Below, piece after piece: positions 19,101 through 27,500 of a stretch of DNA of 64,000 nucleotides. Made by a program: the position numbers and the translations under genes. The stretch comes from Bacteroidia bacterium (GTDB lineage: Bacteria; Bacteroidota; Bacteroidia; Flavobacteriales; Flavobacteriaceae). The stretch is taken from assembly GCA_030431695.1 (NCBI GenBank), contig JAUIIU010000002.1, positions 1-64,000 on the forward strand, read 5' to 3'. Position 1 is the first letter of the stretch; each line of letters begins with the position of its first letter. The notes beneath the pieces are model-generated. The model did not search any database. It was not told the DNA's origin and saw only the letters and a list, made by a program, of their open reading frames with translations.

Positions 19101-19446
19101 AGCCGGTGGCATGTCGAATATGGAAGCCTTGAAAGCAGCTACTATCAACCCCGCAAAATATATAGGTGCCGGGGATGATATCGGTTCGCTGAAAGTTGGA
19201 AAAATGGCCGATCTGATCGTCCTTTCAGAAAACCCACTCGAAGATATCGAGAATACCCAGACCGTGGAGATGGTAATGGTGAATGGACGGTTGTACGATG
19301 CAGAAACCATGAACGAGATTGGAACCCGAATGAAAGAACGCCCTCCATTCTGGTGGGAGCACAATAAATACAACCAGGCGTTTCCATGGCACGAATCCAC
19401 CCACAGTTTCCTGGACGGCGGATGCGGATGCCACGCCGGACACTGA
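16147..19446 (+). CDS. TolB-like propeller plus amidohydrolase, secreted
   Basis: About 1099 residues. A signal peptide (MHIRILTLTLALFIFTPNYAQ) is followed by a lysine-rich stretch. The N-terminal two thirds are WD40/PD40 propeller blades (repeats of the type FSPDGKKISFTSD, VSPDGKKLAFV, ISPDGSSIVYVSW). The C-terminal 400 residues are an amidohydrolase: VIDLAGKTVMPGMVDAHAHV (HxH metal ligands), DGHTGVEHN and NPAKYIGAGDDIGSLKVGKMADLIVL. Where classic enzymes have a metal-binding Asp there is GAHGQLQGLGAH. The protein ends in Cys/His-rich GGCGCHAGH. The ATG at 16147 is preferred to TTG 16123. Substrate unknown; a dipeptidase-like role is possible. Confidence 0.88.
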   Translation: MHIRILTLTLALFIFTPNYAQKKKKKEKDEESTTWNVADPGDDFNYKTHKFTTDEGTWMNLDVSPDGQTIVFDLLGDIYSIPVSGGKAKALQTGIPYQLQPRFSPDGKKISFTSDEGGGDNIWVMNADGTEAKQVTEEKFRLLNNAVWTADGNYLIARKHFTSERSAGAGEMWQYHISGGQGLQLTKRKNDQQDVNEPFTSTDGKYLYYCEDMYPGGFFQYNKDPNDQIYAIERYEFETGKTQRITGGPGGAARPTVSPDGKKLAFVRRVREKSVLFIHDLETEEEWPVYDKLNKDQQEAWALFGVYANFDWLPNNNELIFWSGGKINRLNINTLEVRNIPFEVDVSIKLAQTVHFNSKIENDRFTAKVIRDAVTSPDGRFLIFNALGYIWSKELPNGTPKRLTSGTDFEFEPVISPDGSSIVYVSWNDLEKGAILKIPLGGGTPIKLTSEKAIYRTPSFSSDGNLIVFRKENGNMQQGFSFTKEPGIYTMKSNGADVKKVINKGAYPMFSSDGKRIFLQTGGVYFGSLTKKLISVDLNGNEEREHVSSKYANRIVPSPDNKWVAFSNLHKVYIAAMPNHGKSLDLDPNTKSVPVQQIARDAGINIHWSPDSKKVMWTLGEEYFSNQLNEKFVFLPGAGEEPAKMPESGIRVGLTVAVDKPLGKIAFTNARIITMEDDVVIPLGIIVVEDNKIVAMGQRIPIPGDAKVIDLAGKTVMPGMVDAHAHVGAFRYGITPQQYWPFMANLAFGVTTAHDPSANTETVFTLSEMQKYGNLVGPRLYSTGIILYGADGDFKAVINSLDDARSSIRRTKAFGAKSVKSYNQPRREQRQQVLKAAREMGINVVPEGGSHFLHNMTMVIDGHTGVEHNIPVAPVYKDVLEVWGKSGTGYTPTLIVNYGGLNGEYYYYERDDVWANERLQKFMPRQILDSRSRHRTKVPKEEYENGHILVSKTAKSLSDAGVKVNMGAHGQLQGLGAHWETWMIAAGGMSNMEALKAATINPAKYIGAGDDIGSLKVGKMADLIVLSENPLEDIENTQTVEMVMVNGRLYDAETMNEIGTRMKERPPFWWEHNKYNQAFPWHESTHSFLDGGCGCHAGH

Positions 19447-19454
19447 TCTGAGTT

Positions 19455-19757
19455 ATGCATACGAGAGCATACTGGCGATTCTACAGGGAGTTGCTCCCTG
19501 TAATTATTGGGTTCACGGTTATCAATATTGCACTGTTCGGACTGATGTGGTCGTACGTTCTCTGTGTCACCCTCGGAATTCTTCTTGGGTATCTTAGCTT
19601 TGTATATTTCAAATCGGATCAATTCTATTTCTACCACAACCTCGGACTAACAAAATGGCGATTGTTCGAGATGTCTTTCACCATCAATGGGATCCTGGCC
19701 CTGGTTGTGCTATCGTCTTTAAAGCTGATCTCATCCTTTCTCTTTGGCAACATTTAA
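19455..19757 (+). CDS. Small membrane protein paired with an ABC ATPase
   Basis: 100 residues with three or four hydrophobic segments (about 13-30, 33-50 and 76-96) and a cytoplasmic-looking loop YHNLGLTKWRLFEMSF. That loop resembles the coupling-helix region of ABC permeases. Its stop overlaps the start of the ATPase gene by 14 bases, so the two are translationally coupled. I infer that it is the membrane subunit of an unusually small transporter, or only part of one. Family not recognised. Confidence 0.75.
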   Translation: MHTRAYWRFYRELLPVIIGFTVINIALFGLMWSYVLCVTLGILLGYLSFVYFKSDQFYFYHNLGLTKWRLFEMSFTINGILALVVLSSLKLISSFLFGNI

Positions 19758-20412
19758 ACTTCATCGGGCATATAAGAATTTCGGGATGCGGAACCTCATT
19801 CGGGATGTTTCGCTCGAATTGAACACAGGGGAAATAGTGGGACTCTTCGGACGGAATGGTTCGGGGAAATCCACATTGCTGAAAATGATGTACGGTACAA
19901 CGCGTAGTGGTAAGATCGAAATGTCGTTCAATTCCGAATCAATTCGGTCATCCGAGGTCGTTCCGAAGAGAATAATCGGATATGTACCCCAGTCCTCATT
20001 CTTACCGGGAAATATCCGGGTCAGGGATGTTATTCCAGTTTATTTTCCGAAGGGAGAGGAACAGGACGAAGTATTCTACAATAGGGTGATAGCGACTTTC
20101 ACGAATAAAAAAATTGGTGAACTGTCTCACGGTCAGCGTAAGTATTTCGAGGTGGTTCTAACATCACTATTGCCTCACCCATTCGTCTTTTTGGATGAAC
20201 CATTCTCAATGCTCGAACCCCTGCAAAAAGAAGAGTTAAAGGACTTTTTCAAGCGGCTGAGTGTTCGAAAAGGGTTTCTGATAACCGATCATTATTACGA
20301 GGACGTATTGGATTGTACTTCGAGGAACCTTGTGATCAGGGATGGAGTCATCTACCCGGTTAGTTCGAAAGAGGAACTCAGGGATCATGAATACCTGTCG
20401 AAGAACAGTTAA
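19744..20412 (+). CDS. ABC transporter ATP-binding protein
   Basis: A 222-residue ATPase with Walker A FGRNGSGKST (about 36-45), Q-loop VPQSSF (near 83), signature LSHGQRKYFEV (near 127), Walker B HPFVFLDEP (near 146) and H-loop TDHYYEDV (near 183). The signature is LSHGQ rather than LSGGQ. The start is TTG 19744, inside the preceding membrane gene; an ATG 14 codons later would cut the first beta strand. Together with the 100-residue protein it would form a minimal exporter or immunity-type pump. The substrate is unknown. Confidence 0.9.
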   Translation: MATFKLHRAYKNFGMRNLIRDVSLELNTGEIVGLFGRNGSGKSTLLKMMYGTTRSGKIEMSFNSESIRSSEVVPKRIIGYVPQSSFLPGNIRVRDVIPVYFPKGEEQDEVFYNRVIATFTNKKIGELSHGQRKYFEVVLTSLLPHPFVFLDEPFSMLEPLQKEELKDFFKRLSVRKGFLITDHYYEDVLDCTSRNLVIRDGVIYPVSSKEELRDHEYLSKNS

Positions 20413-20563
20413 CTTCTTTCAATACACATTGAATTCAGGAAGCAACCGTTCCGCAGAAAATAATGACTAGCTGGTGACCTTACTACCTATGTGGGAATTA
20501 TTATAATTAAAATCCAACTACTTCGTAGGTCGATTTTATCCTTCAAATATTTCCATTTGACGA

Positions 20564-20596
20564 AAACCATTTATTAATCCATATAAATAATGGTTT
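20564..20596. repeat. Imperfect inverted repeat in the 246-base intergenic region
   Basis: AAACCATTTATT and AAATAATGGTTT pair over 8 outer bases with two inner mismatches around an AT-rich loop. It lies between the ABC ATPase stop and the LysM gene, followed by a possible -7 element TAACTTTA at 20623-20630. It could be an operator or a weak hairpin. The rest of the gap shows nothing recognisable. Confidence 0.3.
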
Positions 20597-20658
20597 CTTA
20601 AAGCTTACTGGCTCAAAATTTGTAACTTTATAAACAATAACACTAAATTCTTATTAGC

Positions 20659-21036
20659 ATGGTTAAATCAAAATATCAGAGCGTTCTCGATCTTGGAGAA
20701 CAGTTGAATGTCCAGGATGGTGATGTGCAGGTTGTAGGGAACAAATTGGAAATACGCGGTACAGCGGCCAACCAATACCACAAGAATCTGCTTTGGGACG
20801 AGATCAAAAGAATTGGCGGGGAGAATCCTTCCGATATCATGGCCGATATCAAAGTTGCTGATACATCTGTATTTGCGCGGCATACGGTTGCAAGTGGTGA
20901 GTCGTTGAGCAAGATCGCCAAGAAGTACTACGGGGATCCGATGAAATACACGGCTATTTTCGAAGCAAACCGAAATATCCTTAAAAATCCGGATCTGATT
21001 CATCCCGGACAGGATTTGGTCATTCCAAACCTATAG
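20659..21036 (+). CDS. BON-LysM domain protein (Kbp/YgaU-like)
   Basis: 125 residues with no signal peptide. The N-terminal half (GEQLNVQDGDVQVVGNKLEIRG to about 65) matches a BON-like fold. The C-terminal LysM domain begins HTVASGESLSKIAKKYYGD and ends NPDLIHPGQDLVIPNL. The architecture and length match the E. coli potassium-binding protein Kbp (YgaU), which is cytoplasmic despite its LysM domain. It is monocistronic, with a strong terminator after the stop. Confidence 0.85.
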   Translation: MVKSKYQSVLDLGEQLNVQDGDVQVVGNKLEIRGTAANQYHKNLLWDEIKRIGGENPSDIMADIKVADTSVFARHTVASGESLSKIAKKYYGDPMKYTAIFEANRNILKNPDLIHPGQDLVIPNL

Positions 21037-21058
21037 GTAATCAGAAAGTCTTAAATTT

Positions 21059-21091
21059 AACTGCCCTGCTTTTTAGTCGGGCAGTTTTTTT
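21059..21091 (+). terminator. Rho-independent terminator abutting the next start codon
   Basis: The stem AACTGCCC / GGGCAGTT is followed by a run of seven T. The T-run ends at 21091, directly before the ATG of the TauE/SafE gene. Confidence 0.88.
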
Positions 21092-21856
21092 ATGTCTGAA
21101 TTTTTCTCGGAAATATCACTCTTCTATCTCCCGTTGCTGTTCGTATTGGGAGCAGCCACATTCACCCTCTCCACGATCAGCGGTGGCGGCGGCGCCATGA
21201 TGCAGATCCCCATTCTCAATTTCCTGATCGGGACCTCACAGACCGCCCCGGTGATCAACCTCGGTGCATTGATCAGCCGTCCATCACGGATCATCATCTT
21301 CTGGAAACATATTGAATGGAAAGTATTCTGGTATTTCGTACCGGCAGCGGTTTCCGCGGCAATTCTGGCAGGTTATCTTTTTGCCAAGGTGAAGATACTC
21401 TGGATACAGATCCTTGTTGGTCTGTTCCTGGTAAGTACCGTCTTTCAGTATAAATTCGGGAAGGAAGCAAAATCATTTGAAGTAAAACTATGGTATTTCA
21501 CGCCACTAGGGTTCTTCATTGGGATTGTCGGAACCTTCACAGGAGGTATGGGCCCTATCCTGAATCCTTTTTTCCTAAATGCAGGAATCACAAAAGAAGA
21601 ACTGGTGGGGACCAAAGCCGCACAGTCACTTTTCCTCGGGATGGCACAGGTAGGTAGTTACAGTTTCTTCGGGTTGCTGAACAAAGAATTATGGATCTAC
21701 GGAATAGCTCTCGGGCTGGGAGCTACTCTCGGCAATTTCATCGGTAAGCGGATCCTCGCCCGGATGAGTAAGCTCCACTTCAGGCGCTGGGTGATCGTGA
21801 TCATGGTGATCAGCGGGATCGTTCTTATCGTAAAAGCCGTGAGCGAACTCCTATAA
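21092..21856 (+). CDS. TauE/SafE family sulfite/anion exporter
   Basis: A 254-residue polytopic membrane protein with about eight helices and the two family repeats (GAATFTLSTISGGGGAMMQIP near residue 20, and FIGIVGTFTGGMGPILNPFF in the second half). The family exports sulfite, sulfoacetate or related organosulfur anions. The substrate here is not determined by context. The ATG follows the T-run of the preceding terminator immediately, so no leader or Shine-Dalgarno is possible. The 3' end overlaps the convergent ATPase gene by 6 bases. Confidence 0.9.
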   Translation: MSEFFSEISLFYLPLLFVLGAATFTLSTISGGGGAMMQIPILNFLIGTSQTAPVINLGALISRPSRIIIFWKHIEWKVFWYFVPAAVSAAILAGYLFAKVKILWIQILVGLFLVSTVFQYKFGKEAKSFEVKLWYFTPLGFFIGIVGTFTGGMGPILNPFFLNAGITKEELVGTKAAQSLFLGMAQVGSYSFFGLLNKELWIYGIALGLGATLGNFIGKRILARMSKLHFRRWVIVIMVISGIVLIVKAVSELL

Positions 21857-23314
21857 TCCGCTGATATATCCCCCGTACACATCCTTGAATCGCATCCCGT
21901 CGCTAAGGTTGTATTTACTGAGTTTTCGGTACTCCACAAGTGCCCAAAGCACGAATTCCTTTACGAAAGGAATGTCTCGCGTATCTAGGTCAGGCATATA
22001 AACGCTCACAAGGTCATTGAGCGGAGGTATCCTGTTGAGTTGTTCTGAATATTCAGAATTACTCAGTGTATCCAGTAATTCGAAATTACTCTGCTCGAAG
22101 AACCAGGCCACGATATCGGTATAGGGGTCGGCATCTGCTTCCTTCTGAAGTTTTTCGATCCTCGGGAAGTATTCCTCGAATTGCGATTTCACCGCATCGG
22201 CGATCAATTGCTGTGCCACCTGGGCAGCTCCCTCCTGCTCTCCTTCGTACACCAGTTCTACTTTTCCGGTGATCGACGGGATGATCCCCATAAAATCTCC
22301 TAAGCGAACGGTCGTCTCCGATTCCCCGTTATGAAGTGCTCTTCGTTCGGCAGTGCTCAGCAGGTTCTCAAAAGCCGTGATACTCATCCTGGCACTTACA
22401 CCGCTCTTCTCATCTATGAACTCACTCTTCCGGGCCTGGAAGCTGATCTCTTCAAGGATGTCTCTGGCGAGTTCAGGCACATAAACGTGATGCTTTTCCG
22501 CCATGGCTTCAGCTGCTTCCTGTTCAGTAATAACACGAGCGGTCTCAATATCTTCCGGGTAGTGTGTCAGTATCTGAGAACCGATACGGTCCTTTAACGG
22601 GGTTACTATACTTCCCCTGTTGGTATAATCCTCGGGGTTGGCAGTAAACACAAATTGTATATCCAGGGGCAAACGAAGTTTGAATCCTCGAATCTGCACA
22701 TCCCCTTCCTGGAGAATATTGAATAGAGCTACCTGTATCCTGGCCTGCAGGTCGGGTAACTCGTTGATCACAAAAATACTGCGGTTTGCACGAGGGATCA
22801 TACCGTAGTGGATCACACGGTCGTCTGCATAGGTCAACTTCAGATGAGCTGCTTTTATCGGATCCACATCACCTATAAGGTCGGCCACGGTAACATCGGG
22901 CGTAGCCAGCTTTTCCGCGAACCTGTCATCACGATGCAGCCACTCAATTGGGGTGTCATCACCTCTTTCCGCAATGAGTTCGGTAGCAAACCTCGAGATC
23001 GGTTTGAACGGATCGTCGTTTATTTCGCTTCCGGCAACTACAGGAATGTATTCGTCGAGCAAGGAGACCATTTGCCTGGCAAGCCTGGTTTTTGCCTGTC
23101 CGCGCAACCCCAACAGGTTAATATTGTGTTTGGAGAGAATCGCACGTTCCAGTTCCGGGATCACGGTAAATTCGTATCCGTGAATGCCTTCGAAGGTAGT
23201 TTCTTTTTTCATGAGTTTCTGCAGCAGGTTCCTGCGAAGCTCATCCTTTATGGTCTTATATTCGTAACCAGCCGCTTTCAGCTGGCCCAGAGTTTTTATA
23301 TTCTCAATGTTCAT
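21851..23314 (-). CDS. MoxR/magnesium-chelatase-I-like AAA+ ATPase
   Basis: 487 residues. The Walker A-like loop LLGLRGQAKTRLARQ lies near residue 70. The Walker B strand reads SIFVINELPD, with Asn where AAA+ proteins normally have Asp. FVFTANPEDYTNRG is sensor 1, and the LKDRIGSQILTHYP segment carries the arginine-finger region. Such ATPases act as chaperones with a VWA partner, inserting metal or remodelling enzyme complexes. The partner gene lies 5 bases upstream on the same strand, making a two-gene operon. The client is unknown. Confidence 0.88.
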   Translation of the reverse strand: MNIENIKTLGQLKAAGYEYKTIKDELRRNLLQKLMKKETTFEGIHGYEFTVIPELERAILSKHNINLLGLRGQAKTRLARQMVSLLDEYIPVVAGSEINDDPFKPISRFATELIAERGDDTPIEWLHRDDRFAEKLATPDVTVADLIGDVDPIKAAHLKLTYADDRVIHYGMIPRANRSIFVINELPDLQARIQVALFNILQEGDVQIRGFKLRLPLDIQFVFTANPEDYTNRGSIVTPLKDRIGSQILTHYPEDIETARVITEQEAAEAMAEKHHVYVPELARDILEEISFQARKSEFIDEKSGVSARMSITAFENLLSTAERRALHNGESETTVRLGDFMGIIPSITGKVELVYEGEQEGAAQVAQQLIADAVKSQFEEYFPRIEKLQKEADADPYTDIVAWFFEQSNFELLDTLSNSEYSEQLNRIPPLNDLVSVYMPDLDTRDIPFVKEFVLWALVEYRKLSKYNLSDGMRFKDVYGGYISGL

Positions 23315-23319
23315 GTCTA

Positions 23320-24459
23320 CTATCTTATTTTCTTTCTTCGGTTTGTTTCATAATCGGTAAAGATCATTTCTCCAAGCCCCTGGAGTCCCGTATAGAAGGC
23401 CTTTCCCTGGTTGGCTTCCGTGAAGTGATCCACGAATTGCATGAGGTAGGGATCCTGGGCGATCATAAATGTTGTGATCGGGATATGTAATTTACGGGCT
23501 TGCCTTGCCATCATATAACACTTGTTCACGATATGTGGGTCGAGTCCGACGCTGTTCTTGTAATATTGCCCGTCCGGCAATTGCAGGCAGCTTGGCTTTC
23601 CATCCGTGATCATAAAGATCTGTTTGTTGGTATTGCGCTTTCTCCGCAGCATATCCATTGCCAGTTGCAGTCCTGCCACGGTGTTGGTGTGATAAGGCCC
23701 GACATTGAGATACGGCAGGTCCTTGATCTTTATGGGCCATGCATCATTTCCGAATACCAGTATATCCAGGGTATCTTTCGGGTAACGGGTGGTGATCAAT
23801 TCGGAAAGCGCCATGGCCACTTTCTTCGCGGGAGTGATCCGATCCTCACCATACAAGATCATACTGTGACTAATATCGATCATAAGAACAGTACTCATCT
23901 GAGCCTTGAACATGGTCTCCTCAACCACCAGGTCGTTCTCGGTTAGGTGAAAATCCCCTAGTCCGTGATTCACCTGTGCATTCTTCAAACTTTCTGTTAT
24001 CGAGATCCTGTCCAGGGTATCGCCAAACTGGTATTTCCTGAATTCCCCCGACTTCTCGTCTCCCTGTCCTGTTTTCTTTGTTTTATGGTTTCCGGCCCCG
24101 CTTCTTCTGAGCTTCCCGAAGATCTGTTCCAGCGCTCGTTTTCGGAGGGCCTGTTCCAGCTTTTCTGTGATCTTTGTTTGTCCGTCACCACTACCCGCTC
24201 CACTTCCGTCCGGCACGATCTCCTCTCGGATATAGCCTTTCTTTTTGAGATCCTCTATAAAATCATCGATGGTATACTCGGGCGTCGTGATATTGTATTC
24301 TTCGTCAAGCTGACGCAGCCAATCGATCGCCTCGTCAAAGTCGCCGGAAGTATGTGTGATGAGTTCCTGGAAGATTTCGAAGAGTTTTTCGAACGGGGAC
24401 TGTTCCTTCGGACTATGTTTTGTGAACACAAATCCCGACAGTCGTTTCTTCTTTTTCAT
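23320..24459 (-). CDS. VWA domain protein, partner of the MoxR-like ATPase
   Basis: 379 residues. The first 150 are charged and probably helical, with a glycine-rich linker (DGSGAGSGDGQ) and many Lys/Arg. The C-terminal VWA domain has a MIDAS-type site: LMIDISHSM (DxSxS) near residue 200, a Thr in HTNTVAGL near 250 and MITDGKPS near 275. No signal peptide or membrane anchor is present, so the pair probably works in the cytoplasm like RavA-ViaA or CobS-CobT systems. It is transcribed first, divergently from the 24577 gene. Confidence 0.88.
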   Translation of the reverse strand: MKKKKRLSGFVFTKHSPKEQSPFEKLFEIFQELITHTSGDFDEAIDWLRQLDEEYNITTPEYTIDDFIEDLKKKGYIREEIVPDGSGAGSGDGQTKITEKLEQALRKRALEQIFGKLRRSGAGNHKTKKTGQGDEKSGEFRKYQFGDTLDRISITESLKNAQVNHGLGDFHLTENDLVVEETMFKAQMSTVLMIDISHSMILYGEDRITPAKKVAMALSELITTRYPKDTLDILVFGNDAWPIKIKDLPYLNVGPYHTNTVAGLQLAMDMLRRKRNTNKQIFMITDGKPSCLQLPDGQYYKNSVGLDPHIVNKCYMMARQARKLHIPITTFMIAQDPYLMQFVDHFTEANQGKAFYTGLQGLGEMIFTDYETNRRKKIR

Positions 24460-24576
24460 ACCCTAAAGATACTCAAATTCGAACACAATAAACTGCGGTA
24501 TTAACAGGCTTTTAAGACTTGTAGCGTCTCATTTTATTACCTTTAAAATTCTTATAACTAAAACCAATCAACCCGA

Positions 24577-27500
24577 ATGAAGAAATCTTTATTTCTCTCC
24601 CTGTTTTTTGTTGTATCCACTTTATTTTCCCAGGAAGTTTCCATGGATCTCATGAAAGATCTCAAACCGAGGAATATCGGACCCGGGGGTATGTCCGGTA
24701 GGGTAACCGCTATCGACGTAGTAAACAACAACCCTGATGTGATGTACGTAGGAACCGCATCCGGCGGCTTGTGGAAATCTACCAGCGGTGGCATAAAATG
24801 GTACCCGGTGTTCGAAGATCAGCCCACAGCTTCAATAGGCTCAGTAGCCATCCAACAAAGCAATCCTTCGGTGGTTTGGGTAGGTACAGGGGAAGGAAAC
24901 CCCAGAAATAGCCTGAACGGTGGTTTCGGTGTGTATAAATCCCTGGACGGAGGTAAGAACTGGATATCGATGGGGTTAGAAAAGACCCGCCACATTCACC
25001 GCGTCATCATAGATCCAACCGATCCCAACACCGTATATGTGGGAGCGATCGGCAGCCCCTGGGGTATCCACCCTGAACGCGGCGTTTTTAAAACAACTGA
25101 TGGAGGTAAGAACTGGAAGAAAGTTCTGTATGTAAATGACAAAACCGGTGTGGCCGATCTCGTCATGGACCCTTCCAATCCCAATAAGCTGATCGCCGCC
25201 ATGTGGGAACACAAACGCGATCCCTGGTTCTTTAAATCGGGAGGAGAAGGCAGCGGACTGTATATCACCCACGACGGTGGAGAGACATGGCAGGAGCGTA
25301 CGGATGCCGATGGATTGCCAAAAGGAGATCTCGGAAGAATTGGAGTTGCTATCGCTCGTAACAAACCAAATATCGTCTACGCCCTGGTTGAAGCAAAAAA
25401 GAATGCGCTATACAAAAGTGAGGACGGAGGATTCAATTGGAAAAAAATAAACGACAAGAACGACATAGGCAATCGCCCGTTTTACTATTCTGAAATATAT
25501 GTCGACCCACAGAACGAGAACCGTGTCTTCAGTGTGTTCACCTATGTGAACGTTTCAGAAGACGGGGGAAAGAACTTCGATGAGCTCATGCCGGCCTATG
25601 GTGTGGATAACGGGGTGCATCCCGACCATCACGCCTGGTGGATCCACCCTGAAGACGGCAGTTTTATGATCGATGGAAACGATGGGGGTATGAATATTAC
25701 TAAAGACGGTGGCAAAACCTGGCGATTCATAGGAAATCTGCCAGTGGCCCAGTTCTATCATATAGCCGTAGACAACGAATACCCATACAATGTCTATGGG
25801 GGAATGCAGGATAACGGCAGCTGGCGCGGACCGGCTTACGTGTGGCGTTCACAGGGTATAAGGAACAGCTATTGGCAGGAGATCTCCTTTGGTGACGGTT
25901 TCGACGTTGTACCTGATAGAGACGACAGTCGCTATGGCTGGAGTATGAGTCAGCAAGGGTTTGTTAGTCGCTACGACTGGATCACGGGTAATAACTATTC
26001 GGTACGCCCGACGCATCCCGATCCGGAAATGCGACTGCGCTTCAACTGGAATTCAGCAATAAATATCGATCCCTTTAATAACAGTACTATTTACTTCGGA
26101 AGTCAGTTTGTCCATAAAAGCACAGACAAAGGCCTGACCTGGGACATCATCTCGCCCGACCTTACCACTAACGACCCTGAAAAGCAGAAGCAGGATGAAA
26201 GTGGCGGACTCACCATGGACGCTACTGGTGCTGAGAATCACACCACGATCCTGGTGATCGAACCCTCAACTCTTGAACAGAATATGCTATGGGTAGGCAC
26301 CGATGACGGACGTGTACACTACACCCGGAATGGTGGCGCGAACTGGACCGAGGTATCTCAAAACATCAAAGGATTACCGGAAGGTAGTTGGATCGTTCAG
26401 ATCAGGGCCTCAAACAAGAACAAAGGCGAGGCGCTACTTGTGGCTAATGATTACCGCAGGTTCAACTATACACCTTATGCATTCCGGACAACCGATTACG
26501 GTAAGACCTGGACCCGTATCGTTGACGAAAAGGACGTGATCAGCTATGCGCTTTGTATTGTTGAGGATCCGAAAGAGAAGAATTTACTGTTTCTTGGAAC
26601 AGATGACGGTCTTTACGTGTCTGTCGATGCAGCAAATACCTGGACAAAATGGACCAACGGATTCCCTACAACCTCGGTAAAGGATCTGGTGATACATCCC
26701 AGGGAGAACGACCTGGTGATCGGAACCTTCGGAAGGGCAGCCTGGGTGCTGGACGACATTCGTCCGCTTCGGGCGTTGGCCGCGAATGCGTCTGTCATTC
26801 AGCAGGATGTAAAATTATTTGAACCTCCGGTGGCCTACCAGGCAGCCTATCAGCAGCCAACAGGCAGTCGATTCGGAGGTGACGCTCTTTACAATGGAGA
26901 GAACAGGCCTTATGGGGCGCAATTCACCTACTACTTCAGCAAAAAAGAAGAAGAGAAGAATTCAGAAAAAGAAACTGAAGAAGAAGAAAATGATGATGAA
27001 GAGCCCAAGGAGGAAAAGGCTGAAGATACCACCGGAAAACACAAAGACAGCCTTTACCTGCGAATCTATGATGGGAATAAACTAATCCGTACATTAAAAC
27101 GTAAAATACCGGACAGTTCGGGTCTATACCGCTGGCGTTGGTTTATGGACGAAGCAGGGGTGGATCGCCCAAGCAGGCGCATTAGGGAACGCAGGAATGA
27201 GCCAGGCGGTTTAACCGTTAAACCCGGGACCTACCGAGCAGAACTGAGCTTCCTTGAAAGCAAATCGGCAACCAATATTAAGGTAGAAAGCGATCCCAGG
27301 CTGGAAGTACCACAGCGTGCTATAAATGAAGGATATGCGAGACAGAAAGAGCTGCAGCAGATGACCGCAACGGCTTCGGAGGCAGTGAGGCAATTGGTGG
27401 AGAGTAAAACTACTGTTGAAGAATTTCAGAAAAAACTAAAGAAAAAAGACAAGGAAGCATATAAGGATGATCTTAAATCGGGCAAGGAATTGATCAAAAA

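Noticed and set aside
20564..20596. The AT-rich inverted repeat as a terminator of the ABC ATPase gene
   Set aside because: The stem is imperfect and AT-only inside, it is not followed by a T-run, and it is 150 bases from the stop. Kept only as a low-confidence repeat.
24519..24545. TTG and TACCTTTA upstream of the sortilin-like gene as a promoter
   Set aside because: The 16-base spacing is shorter than the usual 19-21 and the -7 box has a mismatch, so it is not listed as a feature.
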